A stretch of 64,000 bases of DNA from Muribaculaceae bacterium (GCA_017651515.1 JAGCCU010000035.1:38711-102710); one strand, 5' to 3'. Positions 17,255 to 26,869 are shown, counted from the first letter of the stretch. The notes: generated by a model not told the origin, from the sequence alone. Made by a program: numbers and translations.

Positions 17255-18769
17255 ATGAAGAAATCTACTATTTGGATATTGACTATAGTAATGGCATGCG
17301 CGTTCATCGGACTGCTGTTTGTGCAGGTCATGTATATGGAAAACATGATCAAGATGCGCAACGAGCAGTTTGCCGAAATTGTCAAGCGCAGTCTTTATGG
17401 CGTTTCTACAATGCTTGAGCAAAACGAAACGAAATTCTTCCTTGATCAGGACTTGGAAGAAGCCGAAGCTGCATACGCTCCCATTACAAGCTCCACTGCT
17501 TCCAGTGCCGGCTCGCTCGATTACAGCACCGAAAAACCGATTCTCGATGCTCCGGCAAATATCGATACGACCCACCTCGAGCACCCAGCCAACCTGGGCA
17601 CACTCAAGGATTTCAACCAGAGATATTCATCACGTCAGGAAATCCTGAAAGGACAGTATCTTTACCAAAAAGGGCTTCTTAACGAAGTGATTTTAAACAT
17701 TCTGTCGCAATCCAGCAACCGACCCATCGCTGAACGAGCCGACTCAGCGACCGTACATGATTATCTGGTATCGGAATTGGACTACAACGGCTTGAAACTG
17801 CCGTTTGAGTTTGCAGTGGTGAGTCGTAATAACGGCATCGTATATTCCAGTTCGGGCTATTCTCCACAGTCGCAACGCGAAGTCTATAGCCAAGTTCTCT
17901 TCCCGGGCGACCCTGTGAGCAAGCAGAACTATCTGAGTGTAACATTCCCCACTAAGAGCGACTATATCTTCTCTTCAATCAAGTTTATGATTCCGTCGCT
18001 CGCGTTTACCATCATTCTGCTTGTAATTTTCCTCTACACAATCATTCTCGCATTCCGGCAGAAACGACTTACCGAGATTAAGAACGACTTCATCAACAAC
18101 ATGACGCATGAGTTCAAGACTCCCATCTCGTCAATTTCAATTGCCGCACAGATGCTTAACGATGATTCTGTGCGCAAGAGTCCGGCGATGCTGAAGCATG
18201 TCTCTACGGTAATCAACGACGAGACAAAGCGGTTGCGTTTCCAAGTGGAGAAAGTACTGCAGATGTCGATGTTCGACCGCAAGAATGCGACCATGCGACT
18301 TGAGGAAGAAGATGCCAATGCCAATATCGACAGCGTAGTGAACACCTTCAAGCTTAAGGTGGAGAAATATGGCGGCACCATAGAAGCCAATTTAGATGCA
18401 GAAGATCCAATTATCAACGTAGATCGCATGCACTTCACAAACGTGGTTTTCAATCTGCTCGACAATGCCGTTAAGTACCGCCGCGAAGATGTTCCCCCCA
18501 TGCTCATCGTGAGCACCAGTAATCCCAATGACGACACGCTTGAGATTACTTTTGAAGACAACGGAATCGGCATCCGTCGCGAAGATTTGAAAAAAATATT
18601 CGAGAAATTCTACCGAGTCTCTACCGGAAACCGACACGACGTCAAGGGTTTTGGACTCGGCCTTGCATACGTGCACAAAATGATTACCCTGTTCGGTGGA
18701 AACATCGATGTTGAAAGCGAACTGGGAAAAGGAACGAAATTCATTATTACATTACCTTTATTAAAATAG
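17255..18769 (+). CDS. rprX: Sensor histidine kinase RprX
   Basis: A 504-residue inner-membrane sensor kinase. It has an N-terminal membrane helix (about 6-26), a periplasmic sensing region (about 30-240), a second helix (about 244-268), a HisKA domain with phosphorylated His285 (NNMTHEFKTP), and an HATPase domain with N box NLLDNAVKYR, G1 EDNGIGIRREDL and G2 GFGLGLAYVHK. Sequence and the adjacent response regulator match the RprX/RprY pair first described in Bacteroides fragilis. The regulator gene begins 8 bp after the stop. The signal sensed by this system is not evident from the sequence. Confidence 0.92.
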   Translation: MKKSTIWILTIVMACAFIGLLFVQVMYMENMIKMRNEQFAEIVKRSLYGVSTMLEQNETKFFLDQDLEEAEAAYAPITSSTASSAGSLDYSTEKPILDAPANIDTTHLEHPANLGTLKDFNQRYSSRQEILKGQYLYQKGLLNEVILNILSQSSNRPIAERADSATVHDYLVSELDYNGLKLPFEFAVVSRNNGIVYSSSGYSPQSQREVYSQVLFPGDPVSKQNYLSVTFPTKSDYIFSSIKFMIPSLAFTIILLVIFLYTIILAFRQKRLTEIKNDFINNMTHEFKTPISSISIAAQMLNDDSVRKSPAMLKHVSTVINDETKRLRFQVEKVLQMSMFDRKNATMRLEEEDANANIDSVVNTFKLKVEKYGGTIEANLDAEDPIINVDRMHFTNVVFNLLDNAVKYRREDVPPMLIVSTSNPNDDTLEITFEDNGIGIRREDLKKIFEKFYRVSTGNRHDVKGFGLGLAYVHKMITLFGGNIDVESELGKGTKFIITLPLLK

Positions 18770-18777
18770 ATTAGATT

Positions 18778-19482
18778 ATGGACGAAAAATTAAGAATTCT
18801 TCTTTGTGAAGACGACGAGAACCTGGGAACGCTCACACGCGAATACCTGGAGGACAAGGGCTATAAGGCCGAATTGTTTGCCGACGGCGAGAGCGGCTAC
18901 CGCGCTTTCCTGAAGGGAAAATATGACATCTGTCTGCTCGATGTGATGATGCCTAAGAAAGACGGCTTCCAGCTGGCACAGGAAATTCGCACTGTCAATA
19001 GTGACGTGCCCATCATCTTCCTTACAGCCAAGAGTCTTAAGGAGGACATCCTGGAAGGTTTCAAGATTGGGGCCGACGACTACATCACCAAGCCATTCAG
19101 CATGGAAGAGCTGGTGCTCCGCATCGAGGCAATCCTGCGCCGCGTAAAGGGCAAGAAGGGCAAGGAAGTGACTGTTTACAAAATTGGCAAATTCACCTTC
19201 GATACTCAGCGCCAGGTACTTTTCACCGATGAAAAGACCGACAACCTCACCACCAAGGAGAGCGAACTGCTGAGTCTCCTGTGTGCACACATGAACGAGA
19301 TTCTGGAGCGCAACTTTGCGCTGAAGACAATCTGGATTGACGACAACTATTTCAACGCACGTTCAATGGATGTCTATATCACCAAGCTGCGCAAAAAACT
19401 CAAAGATGATCCCGACATAGAGATTATCAACATCCACGGTAAGGGCTATAAGCTCATAGCACCAGAACCCGAAGCTAAGTAA
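18778..19482 (+). CDS. rprY: Response regulator RprY, OmpR family
   Basis: A 234-residue transcription regulator: receiver domain (about 6-120) with Asp55 as phosphoacceptor (ICLLDVMMP), acidic pocket EDD at 11-13, conserved Thr in FLTAK and Lys in YITKPFS, then a winged-helix OmpR-type DNA-binding domain (about 135-230; RSMDVYITKLRKKLKDDP and INIHGKGYKL). It is the cognate partner of RprX. B. fragilis RprY has been linked to stress and metabolic control; the regulon cannot be read from this window. A strong terminator follows at 19505. Confidence 0.94.
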   Translation: MDEKLRILLCEDDENLGTLTREYLEDKGYKAELFADGESGYRAFLKGKYDICLLDVMMPKKDGFQLAQEIRTVNSDVPIIFLTAKSLKEDILEGFKIGADDYITKPFSMEELVLRIEAILRRVKGKKGKEVTVYKIGKFTFDTQRQVLFTDEKTDNLTTKESELLSLLCAHMNEILERNFALKTIWIDDNYFNARSMDVYITKLRKKLKDDPDIEIINIHGKGYKLIAPEPEAK

Positions 19483-19504
19483 CAATCACTTAACTCGTTA
19501 TTAT

Positions 19505-19546
19505 ACACCAGAGCCGCTGCATAGCAACGGCTCTGGTGTTGTTTTA
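19505..19546 (+). terminator. Terminator after rprY
   Basis: Perfect 12-bp stem ACACCAGAGCCG (19505-19516) with CGGCTCTGGTGT (19528-19539), 11-nt loop, then TGTTTTAT. Confidence 0.85.
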
Positions 19547-19683
19547 TATAGTAGTAAATGAAAAATTCTACTTTTTGCAGTAGTGAAGTGGGGGTTTAAA
19601 TACCTCGAAATGATTGCTTAAATTCTACTATCATGGATTAAAAATCAGCATTTTTAGCGATTTCTAGACTCATGTCTCATTAT

Positions 19684-19691
19684 TACTTTTG
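19684..19691 (+). promoter_or_regulatory. -7 box upstream of the outer-membrane barrel gene
   Basis: TACTTTTG fits TAnnTTTG and would start the 19.7-23.9 kb operon about 80 bp before its first gene. No -33 TTG is evident at the right distance, which would suit an activated or repressed promoter. Confidence 0.5.
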
Positions 19692-19770
19692 CAACATCAA
19701 GTTTTTAATAATCTGCCGTCAGCATCGCCATTGTATCAGGCGATGCAATCTGGCATAAATATAAGTAAAG

Positions 19771-21090
19771 ATGAAGAACATAATTACTGCATTTTTGTTT
19801 TGCGTTGCAATGACTACAACCAACGCTCTTGCCGATAATCTGCTTGACAGTGTGTGTAAACCTGTAATTGAACAGGATCAAATACCTTCGGTGTCTAAAA
19901 AGCGACTAACGATAGGTGGCTATGGAGAAGCAGTGGCAAGTAGGATGTTCTATAGTAACAACTACAAGCGCTATACCGATGCAGCAAAATATGCCGATGC
20001 CAAGGGTTTTGGACAGGTGGATTTACCGCATGTAGTCTTATTTATTGGTTATGACTTTGGTAAAGGTTGGTCGATGGGAAGCGAAATAGAGTTTGAGCAT
20101 GGCGGTACAGAGAGCGCCGTGGAGATTGAAGAAGAAGAGACAGGCGAATATGAATCGGAAATCGAACGCGGTGGCGAGGTTGCTCTTGAGCAATTCTGGC
20201 TACAGAAATCATTTTCTTCAGCCATAAATATTCGAGCAGGTCACTTGGTGGTACCAGTCGGTGGTACTAATTATGGACATATGCCCACTGAGTTCTTTAC
20301 TGTATATCGTCCCGAAGGCGAAAATACAATAATGCCTTGCACATGGCACGAAACAGGCATCAGCATCTGGGGCCGCACATCACAGTGGCGTTATGAAGCA
20401 ATGTTTATTGCAGGTCTGGATGCAGACCGCTTCAACAATAAGAATTGGATACATGGTGCAAGCGGCAGTCCATATGAATTCAAAATGGCAACCGCATATG
20501 CTGGCGCCGTAAGAATCGACAACTTCTCAGTCAAAGGGCTTCGGCTAAGTCTTAGTGGTTATCTGGGAAATAGTGCCAACAATACCCTCAATTCTACAGG
20601 CAAATACGAAGGACTTCATGGAACAGTAGCAATTGGCGCATTCGACTTTTTGTATGACAACCATAATCTGGTGGCTCGCGGAAACTTTGACTATGGACAT
20701 CTGAGCAATTCCCTTGAAATTACAAATGCCAATATGGCAAGCCGCAAAGACTCACCTTCTCCTAAGAATAGCGTCGCTGAGGCTGCGATTGCAATGGGCG
20801 TAGAAGCTGGATACGACATCTTTGCACACATTCAGGCAATGCGAAGTCGGGAGCAGAAGCTTTATTTATTTGGACGTTACGACTATTATGATTCAATGTA
20901 CAAGACAGTAGCCAATATGACCGATGAGCAGCAATGGGGTCGACAGAAAATAACTTTTGGTTTCAACTATTATCCCATCAAGCAAGTGGTCGTGAAAGGA
21001 GAGTGGAGCAATCGTATCTTCAAAAAACAATACAATAACGAATCTACGGTAAGCTTGGGCATCGCCTACAATGGCCTGTTCAAACTATAG
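19771..21090 (+). CDS. Outer-membrane beta-barrel (porin-like) protein
   Basis: A 439-residue exported protein: signal peptide (1-21, ...TTTNALA), then a beta-barrel with many alternating strands, for instance LTIGGYGEAVASRMFY at the start and STVSLGIAYNGLFKL at the C-terminus, which ends in a hydrophobic residue as outer-membrane proteins do. An acidic loop EIEEEETGEYESEIE lies around residues 112-126. It heads an operon with imelysin and a di-heme cytochrome, so it may let a substrate, perhaps iron- or heme-related, cross the outer membrane. The specific family is not recognised. Confidence 0.8.
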   Translation: MKNIITAFLFCVAMTTTNALADNLLDSVCKPVIEQDQIPSVSKKRLTIGGYGEAVASRMFYSNNYKRYTDAAKYADAKGFGQVDLPHVVLFIGYDFGKGWSMGSEIEFEHGGTESAVEIEEEETGEYESEIERGGEVALEQFWLQKSFSSAINIRAGHLVVPVGGTNYGHMPTEFFTVYRPEGENTIMPCTWHETGISIWGRTSQWRYEAMFIAGLDADRFNNKNWIHGASGSPYEFKMATAYAGAVRIDNFSVKGLRLSLSGYLGNSANNTLNSTGKYEGLHGTVAIGAFDFLYDNHNLVARGNFDYGHLSNSLEITNANMASRKDSPSPKNSVAEAAIAMGVEAGYDIFAHIQAMRSREQKLYLFGRYDYYDSMYKTVANMTDEQQWGRQKITFGFNYYPIKQVVVKGEWSNRIFKKQYNNESTVSLGIAYNGLFKL

Positions 21091-21132
21091 GAATTATATA
21101 GAATTATTACAAACAAAAAACAATAACGAACA

Positions 21133-22287
21133 ATGAAGAAATCAATTTTCAAAAGTGCTTTAATGCTATTTTGTGCAGGACTTTTATTTGTTTCCTGCAG
21201 TGATGACAAGAATGAACCCGATTCAACTTCACTTGATGCCTATAAAAAGGCTTTGCTCACGCAATATGTTAACGGTGTAGTAGTTCCTACCTACAAATCG
21301 TTGGCAGATGAGTCTATCGCCTTAAGTGAGTTGTGTACACGTTTGGCCGATTCACCGAGCCAGTCGCTCGTTCAACAGGCATGTGACAAGTGGATTGAAG
21401 CACGCAAGTACTGGGAACTGAGCGAGGCGTTCCTGTTTGGTGCTGCTGGAGATTATTACATTGACCCACACATTGATTCTTGGCCCCTTCAGAAAGACAA
21501 GCTCGATGGAGTGCTTGCCAATGCTGCACTTATTGCTGAACTAAAAGAAGACGGGGCGAGTGCCGATGGCTTTGCATCGTTAGGCTATGGATTACTGGGA
21601 TTCCATGCCATTGAATATGTCCTTTTCCGAGACGGTCATGCAAGAAACGTAAGCGATATTAATGAGAATGAACTCATCTATAATGCCGCTGTGGCCGAAG
21701 ACCTCGCTAATCAGACTGCCCGTCTTGAAGCAGCGTGGGCAGGTTTCGACAACGTAAGTGCAAAAAAACAGCAGATGCTTGACGATGCCGAGCTAAAACC
21801 ATCTTTCAACTACGGTGAGGCAATGATTAATGCCGGCCTACCAGGCAATGTCAGCTACAAGACACAGCTCGATGCGATGGTTGAACTAATGCAAGGTGCC
21901 AGCGATATTACTGATGAGGTGGCCAATACTAAAATGCAGGATCCTATTGACTCGCAGAATGTTCTTGACGTGGAATCATGGTACAGTTGGAACTCATATG
22001 CCGACTTTACCGACAACCTAAGAAGTGTTCGCAATGCTTACTACGGCAGCATCAACGGATCGGTGAACAGTAATTCTATAGCTTCATTCATGGCTAAGAA
22101 TTATCCCAGTCAGGATAATGCCGTGCGTAAAGCCCTCGGCGAGGCTATAAGTGCCATGGAGGCATTATCTGCCGACAAGAATGAGCCTTTCCGTAACCAC
22201 CTTGATGCTGCTTACAATAAGGAGGCACAGGACGCTTGCAATGCATTGCTCAAGGAACTTGACTTGGCCATTGAGGCAATTCAGTAA
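21133..22287 (+). CDS. Imelysin family lipoprotein (IrpA-like, peptidase M75 fold)
   Basis: A 384-residue lipoprotein with lipobox LFVSC (Cys22) followed by acidic SDDKNEPDS, a surface-export-like tether. The imelysin signature GFHAIEY gives the GxHxxE motif at G156, H158 and E161, and DSWPL at about 115-119 is also typical. Despite the old name, imelysin-like proteins are thought to work in iron uptake rather than proteolysis. It lies 42 bp after the outer-membrane barrel and 29 bp before a di-heme cytochrome gene, a grouping seen in other Bacteroidota iron loci. Confidence 0.92.
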   Translation: MKKSIFKSALMLFCAGLLFVSCSDDKNEPDSTSLDAYKKALLTQYVNGVVVPTYKSLADESIALSELCTRLADSPSQSLVQQACDKWIEARKYWELSEAFLFGAAGDYYIDPHIDSWPLQKDKLDGVLANAALIAELKEDGASADGFASLGYGLLGFHAIEYVLFRDGHARNVSDINENELIYNAAVAEDLANQTARLEAAWAGFDNVSAKKQQMLDDAELKPSFNYGEAMINAGLPGNVSYKTQLDAMVELMQGASDITDEVANTKMQDPIDSQNVLDVESWYSWNSYADFTDNLRSVRNAYYGSINGSVNSNSIASFMAKNYPSQDNAVRKALGEAISAMEALSADKNEPFRNHLDAAYNKEAQDACNALLKELDLAIEAIQ

Positions 22288-22316
22288 ACAATTGGAATTT
22301 GAAAAAAGAAAAAATC

Positions 22317-23927
22317 ATGATTAAGAAGAGTATTATTGCACTGATAGCCGTAGGAGGATTGATAGTCACATCTTGCAGTGACAACGATGGTAATGGTAGT
22401 TCTCCCGACCCCTCAGATGTCACAATGCCTGAAGATTACTACACGGGTGGCGAGCTTGGTACAACCAGCAACACCACAGCATCGGCCTACGAACAGTTTA
22501 CCGCAGCCATTGAGAATCAAGGGCTGGTAGCATCGTTCAAGCGTGGTGAGAGAATATTCGAAAGTCCATTCGATATCAGCAGCGATGAAACAACCCCAAT
22601 GCGGGGACTTGGCCCACTTTGGATACGTGAAAGCTGTATTGCCTGTCACCCAGGTTATGGTCATGGAGCTCGTCAGAACAGTTATAATTCCAATACAATA
22701 GGTAATGGTTACCTGCTTGTGCTTACCGATGAAAATGACACCTATTTGTCATCACTCACTGGAATGCCACAAACACAGGCTGCTCCGCCATTCAAGGCAC
22801 CGCTTGACGAGAAAAAAATTCAAATCAACTGGTTAAGTTATACTGACGAATGGAACAACCGTTTTGACGACGGAGAGACCTACTCACTCATCTATCCTGA
22901 AGTGACTATTCCGCTGGATGCTTTCTACGTGCCTCTTCAGGTTGGCGGTAAGGATATGGACTACTCACGGCTTCGCGTGCGTTTGGAAAACACTATCGGA
23001 CTATACGGAACAGGACTCTTGGATGCCATCGATGATGCCGACATTCGCGCACAGTACATGGCTGAGGAAAAAGCCGGCGTGAGTCTGAACCCTGCCATTT
23101 GGAATAACGGGGACTTCAGCAGTTACTATACTAACACATTGCAAGGTGACGGAACAAAATATGTGAGACGCTTCACTTATGCTCTCTCTCGTGGTTCGAT
23201 ACAGGATGGGCCTGGTGCCAATGCCATATGGAACATAACAAATGTCACACGTGGTGACCGTCGTTACCATTATATGACTGCGGCATATGCCAGCGTGGCC
23301 TCCAAAGATCCTGATGTTCAGGCTCTGTTTTACAAATATTATCCTCAGTGGAATAAAACCGGTAATGTGGAAGTTGATATCTACAATTATTTGATGAGCA
23401 ATGAACTTCCAGCTGAGATGACCGATGATGAATATATTGACCTCATGGCTTGGCATCGTGGACTGGCCGTTCCAGCGGCGCGTGATGTCAATAGTGCTGA
23501 CTTTCAACGCGGAAAGACAATATTTACCGAATTGGGATGTGCATATTGTCACCGTCCATCGTGGACTACAGGCAAAGATGAGATACGAGACCCGAACAAC
23601 TTCTTCGTAGGAAACCGTTCTAAGTTGTTGCCGCGTTATCCCAACCAAAAGATATGGCCATATACCGATATGATACAGCATCGCCTGTTCATGAAAAATG
23701 ATATCCGCACAGGTTGGTGCCGCACAACCCCATTGTGGGGGCGTGGTCTGAGTGCAAAATGCACGGGGGCCAGCGAGCGTCTCCATGATTGTCGTGCGCG
23801 GACGGTGATTGAAGCAATCATGTGGCATGGCTCAACTAATAGTGATGCCCGCAAAAGCGTAGAGAATTTCCGCAAGCTCAACAAGAGCGACCGTGATGCC
23901 GTTGTAAAGTTCATTGAGTCCATTTAA
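22317..23927 (+). CDS. Di-heme c-type cytochrome lipoprotein (DUF1111 / thiol oxidoreductase-like)
   Basis: A 536-residue lipoprotein starting MIKKSIIALIAVGGLIVTSC, with lipobox IVTSC (Cys20). The frame also allows a TTG start 18 nt upstream at 22299, but ATG at 22317 gives the better signal. Two heme-binding CxxCH sites are visible: SCIACHPGYGHG (near residue 107) and LGCAYCHRPSW (near residue 408). The C-terminal RTTPLWGRGL, RLHDCRARTVIEAIMWHG segment is typical of the DUF1111 di-heme family; the usual LHDGRA is LHDCRA here. Probably a periplasm- or surface-facing redox enzyme acting with the imelysin and the barrel protein; it would need CcsBA downstream for heme attachment. Confidence 0.9.
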   Translation: MIKKSIIALIAVGGLIVTSCSDNDGNGSSPDPSDVTMPEDYYTGGELGTTSNTTASAYEQFTAAIENQGLVASFKRGERIFESPFDISSDETTPMRGLGPLWIRESCIACHPGYGHGARQNSYNSNTIGNGYLLVLTDENDTYLSSLTGMPQTQAAPPFKAPLDEKKIQINWLSYTDEWNNRFDDGETYSLIYPEVTIPLDAFYVPLQVGGKDMDYSRLRVRLENTIGLYGTGLLDAIDDADIRAQYMAEEKAGVSLNPAIWNNGDFSSYYTNTLQGDGTKYVRRFTYALSRGSIQDGPGANAIWNITNVTRGDRRYHYMTAAYASVASKDPDVQALFYKYYPQWNKTGNVEVDIYNYLMSNELPAEMTDDEYIDLMAWHRGLAVPAARDVNSADFQRGKTIFTELGCAYCHRPSWTTGKDEIRDPNNFFVGNRSKLLPRYPNQKIWPYTDMIQHRLFMKNDIRTGWCRTTPLWGRGLSAKCTGASERLHDCRARTVIEAIMWHGSTNSDARKSVENFRKLNKSDRDAVVKFIESI

Positions 23928-23949
23928 TTTGACATAACCATATATTCTA

Positions 23950-23998
23950 ATGCGAGTAGGTAGATCGGAGAAACATAACCTACTCGCATAGGATTTTT
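23950..23998 (+). terminator. Hairpin between the di-heme cytochrome and ccsBA
   Basis: A perfect 12-bp stem ATGCGAGTAGGT (23950-23961) with ACCTACTCGCAT (23978-23989), 16-nt loop, followed by AGGATTTTTAT. It may act as a partial terminator or protect the upstream mRNA; ccsBA starts only 13 bp further on. Confidence 0.6.
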
Positions 23999-24010
23999 AT
24001 CACCTATAAA

Positions 24011-26191
24011 ATGAAGAAGCGTCACATTCCATTTTTATTACTGGCTTTGATGCTGGTAGTGCTTGCTGTTGCCACAATATTAGAAAAGGTGTGGGGTACG
24101 GCACGAGTACACGACTGGATTTACGCTTCAGTGCCATTTGTGGTTTTCTGGGGGGTGATTGCCGTGACAGCTTTGGTATATGTGTTCAAGGCAAAGCAAT
24201 ACAAACGCATACCAGTGTTTTTGTTCCATGTCTCGTTACTGATAATTCTGCTTGGTGCTGGACTCACTTGGCTGACAGCTGTAAATGGCAAGATGAAGTT
24301 GTCTACAGGTGTTTCGGTGAATTCATTTATTGCTGATGTTGGCGACATTATGCCTTTGCCTTTTACGGTAAAGCTTAAAGAATTCCACATCGATTATTAT
24401 CCTGGAACAAACAGTCCGATGGATTTCGTGAGCAATCTGGAAATCGATGATGGTAATAACAAGTGTTGCCAAGCTTCGGTGTCAATGAACAATATCATTT
24501 CGCACAAAGGCTATCGTTTTTATCAGATGGGCTATAACGAGAATGGCGATGCTATACTCAGCGTGACCCGAGATGTGTGGGGTATAGGTGTGACATATAC
24601 AGGTTATGCAATGCTGTTGGCGACAATGCTTTGGATATTGCTCAAACCTGACGGAACATGGCGGAGGATGTTACGGCATCCGGTGTTGCGCAAGTCTGTA
24701 TGTTTGGCAATAATGATGTTGGCTGTCATACCATTACACGCTAAGGCTCCTCGTGTGCTTCCCAAAGAAGTTGCTGGTCGCATGGACAACGTGCTCGTGC
24801 TGTATAATGACCGTATTTGCCCGATGCAAACATTGGCGCGAGATTTCACAATGAAACTTTGCGGTAAAACATCTTATGGCGGTTATACAGCCGAACAAGT
24901 ACTTACGGGATGGCTTTTCTATTTTGATGACTGGAGCAAAGAGCCAATGATTAAGGTAAAGAGTGCTGCTGCTCGACAAGCCTTGGGCATCGATGGACGT
25001 TGGGCATCAATGGACGATTTTGCTGATTCCATGAGACAATATAAGCTAGACTCGTTGTTGTTGCGTATCATGAGCGGTGATAAGATTAATGACAGTCGTG
25101 GTATTCAGGATACCCACGAGAAATATGAACTGGCCATGATGGCTGCAACAGGACGCTTATTCAAGATTTTCCCGCTTAACTATCACGGTTCGACACAGTG
25201 GTACAGCCCCAGTTCACTCGATCTGCCTACAGATATTGACGAAGGGAAATGGGCATTTATACGTAAAGGCGTGACGTATCTTCAGGAGCAGGTTGACTTT
25301 CAACGTTGGGATGACTTTGACTTTTTTGTAGAAAAACTTTGTAGTTATCAACAAAAAGAATGCGTGGGGCAGTTGCCTTCTTCGACGCGACTAAGGGCCG
25401 AAAAACTATATAATGCACTTGCAATGCCATCTGCATTGCCTATGATCATGATAACTTTAGGTGTCGTTTTGTTCATATTCATAAGTCGTAAGTTTGTGTG
25501 GAAGATCGGCATGGTGGTAATGTGCATTGTTTTGTCCTATCTCACTTTGTTAATAGCACTGCGATGGATTGCAGGAAACCATGTGCCATTGAGCAACGGC
25601 TACGAAACTATGCAGTTCATGTCGTGGGTGACAATGGTATTCACATCGATACTCATTGTACGTCGATTCAGACAGGCATTGCCCTACGGAATACTGATTT
25701 CAGGATTGGCACTTATGGTGGCATCGTTTGGCGAGAGTAATCCAGATATCACACACTTGATGCCAGTGCTGCACTCTCCATTGCTTAGCGTGCATGTCAT
25801 GGCAATAATGCTGGCATATAGTCTGCTTGCATTTCTTTGTTTGGGAGGAATAATGGCAGTGTTTCGCAGGAACGACAAAGAAAACGTTGAGCGATTATAT
25901 GTGCTGGGTATTTTAATGCTTTATCCGGCAGTGATGCTTCTGACCTTCGGAATACTCATAGGAGCTGTGTGGGCAAACATGTCCTGGGGAACCTATTGGA
26001 GTTGGGACCCAAAGGAAACTTGGGCTCTGATTACGCTCATCATCTATTCATTTCCGTTGCATCGACAATCGTTGCACAATCTGTCTCGGCCCATGGTTTT
26101 TCATATATACATGATTTGTGCCTTTGTGAGCGTGATTATTACATACTTTGGTGTGAATTTCTTTCTGGGAGGCATGCACAGTTATGCATGA
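24011..26191 (+). CDS. Cytochrome c biogenesis protein CcsBA (System II, ResB-CcsA fusion)
   Basis: A 726-residue polytopic membrane protein. The N-terminal part (about 1-250) has four membrane helices and a periplasmic loop, as in ResB/CcsB; the middle holds a large periplasmic region (about 245-470); the C-terminal part (about 475-726) carries the CcsA WWD-like heme-handling motif GTYWSWDPKETWALI, with the nearby His of FPLHRQSLH. System II proteins export heme and attach it to CxxCH sites. Its position right after the di-heme cytochrome gene fits a dedicated maturation role. A LuxR-type regulator follows. Confidence 0.93.
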   Translation: MKKRHIPFLLLALMLVVLAVATILEKVWGTARVHDWIYASVPFVVFWGVIAVTALVYVFKAKQYKRIPVFLFHVSLLIILLGAGLTWLTAVNGKMKLSTGVSVNSFIADVGDIMPLPFTVKLKEFHIDYYPGTNSPMDFVSNLEIDDGNNKCCQASVSMNNIISHKGYRFYQMGYNENGDAILSVTRDVWGIGVTYTGYAMLLATMLWILLKPDGTWRRMLRHPVLRKSVCLAIMMLAVIPLHAKAPRVLPKEVAGRMDNVLVLYNDRICPMQTLARDFTMKLCGKTSYGGYTAEQVLTGWLFYFDDWSKEPMIKVKSAAARQALGIDGRWASMDDFADSMRQYKLDSLLLRIMSGDKINDSRGIQDTHEKYELAMMAATGRLFKIFPLNYHGSTQWYSPSSLDLPTDIDEGKWAFIRKGVTYLQEQVDFQRWDDFDFFVEKLCSYQQKECVGQLPSSTRLRAEKLYNALAMPSALPMIMITLGVVLFIFISRKFVWKIGMVVMCIVLSYLTLLIALRWIAGNHVPLSNGYETMQFMSWVTMVFTSILIVRRFRQALPYGILISGLALMVASFGESNPDITHLMPVLHSPLLSVHVMAIMLAYSLLAFLCLGGIMAVFRRNDKENVERLYVLGILMLYPAVMLLTFGILIGAVWANMSWGTYWSWDPKETWALITLIIYSFPLHRQSLHNLSRPMVFHIYMICAFVSVIITYFGVNFFLGGMHSYA

Positions 26192-26262
26192 TAACGTTTT
26201 TGGGGTATGAAGATAGCTACATATACCCAATTATAGGTATTTTACAGATTCACGAATAATCC

Positions 26263-26270
26263 TAATTTTG
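26263..26270 (+). promoter_or_regulatory. -7 box abutting the LuxR-type gene start
   Basis: TAATTTTG ends 5 bp before the ATG at 26276; transcription from it would begin at or next to the start codon, so the mRNA would be leaderless or nearly so. No -33 TTG is seen. Confidence 0.4.
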
Positions 26271-26275
26271 CTTCG

Positions 26276-26869
26276 ATGATTAATGATTCAACAATCAATA
26301 AGCAAGCTACAGTCATTGTGATTGCTGACGATTCGGCTATAGTACGTGAAGGTATGTCGGCCGTATTGTCTAACAATGTGTCTGGTGTACATATCATCAC
26401 CACCGATTCAAAAGATACAGCTTTAGAGACCTTGGTAGCCGTCTCCCCACAACTTCTCATAATGTCCCCCGTTCTTAATATTCATAGTGAACTTACGTCC
26501 TACTGCCGCAAGACTGGCTGTAAGACGCTGGCACTGATGAGTACAGTAGTAAGCACTGGGGATTTATGTGACTACGATGCTGCAATCACTATTTTTGATT
26601 CTCCTATGGACATCATCTCTCAGGTAGTGGCATTGCTTAATGTCTCTTCTTCTTCAGCAACCACGGATGCCGAATCACTAAGCAATCGTGAGAGAGAAAT
26701 AGTTATTGATTTAGTGAACGGCCTTAACAACAAGGAAATATCGCAACGGTTGGGGTTGTCGGTAAATACTGTCATCACCCATCGCCGAAACATATTGCAT
26801 AAACTCAAGTTACATTCAATGGCAAGTCTTACACTCTATGCCGTTCGAATGGGTTGGGTGCCTCTATAA
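26276..26869 (+). CDS. LuxR-family regulator with degenerate receiver domain (second copy)
   Basis: A 197-residue protein with a receiver-like N-terminus (about 11-115) and a LuxR/GerE helix-turn-helix (about 133-195; LNNKEISQRLGLSVNTVITH). Acidic residues D18 and D19 of the receiver pocket are present, but the phosphoacceptor position holds Ser64 (PQLLIMS), so phosphorylation is unlikely. It resembles the regulator at 6758-7336 in size, layout and C-terminal sequence. Starting 84 bp after ccsBA on the same strand, it is a good candidate for controlling the barrel-imelysin-cytochrome locus, possibly in response to heme or redox state; that is inference. Confidence 0.87.
   Translation: MINDSTINKQATVIVIADDSAIVREGMSAVLSNNVSGVHIITTDSKDTALETLVAVSPQLLIMSPVLNIHSELTSYCRKTGCKTLALMSTVVSTGDLCDYDAAITIFDSPMDIISQVVALLNVSSSSATTDAESLSNREREIVIDLVNGLNNKEISQRLGLSVNTVITHRRNILHKLKLHSMASLTLYAVRMGWVPL

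Noticed and set aside
22299-22316. TTG start for the di-heme cytochrome
   Set aside because: It would add charged residues before the lipoprotein signal; ATG at 22317 gives a normal lipoprotein signal peptide.
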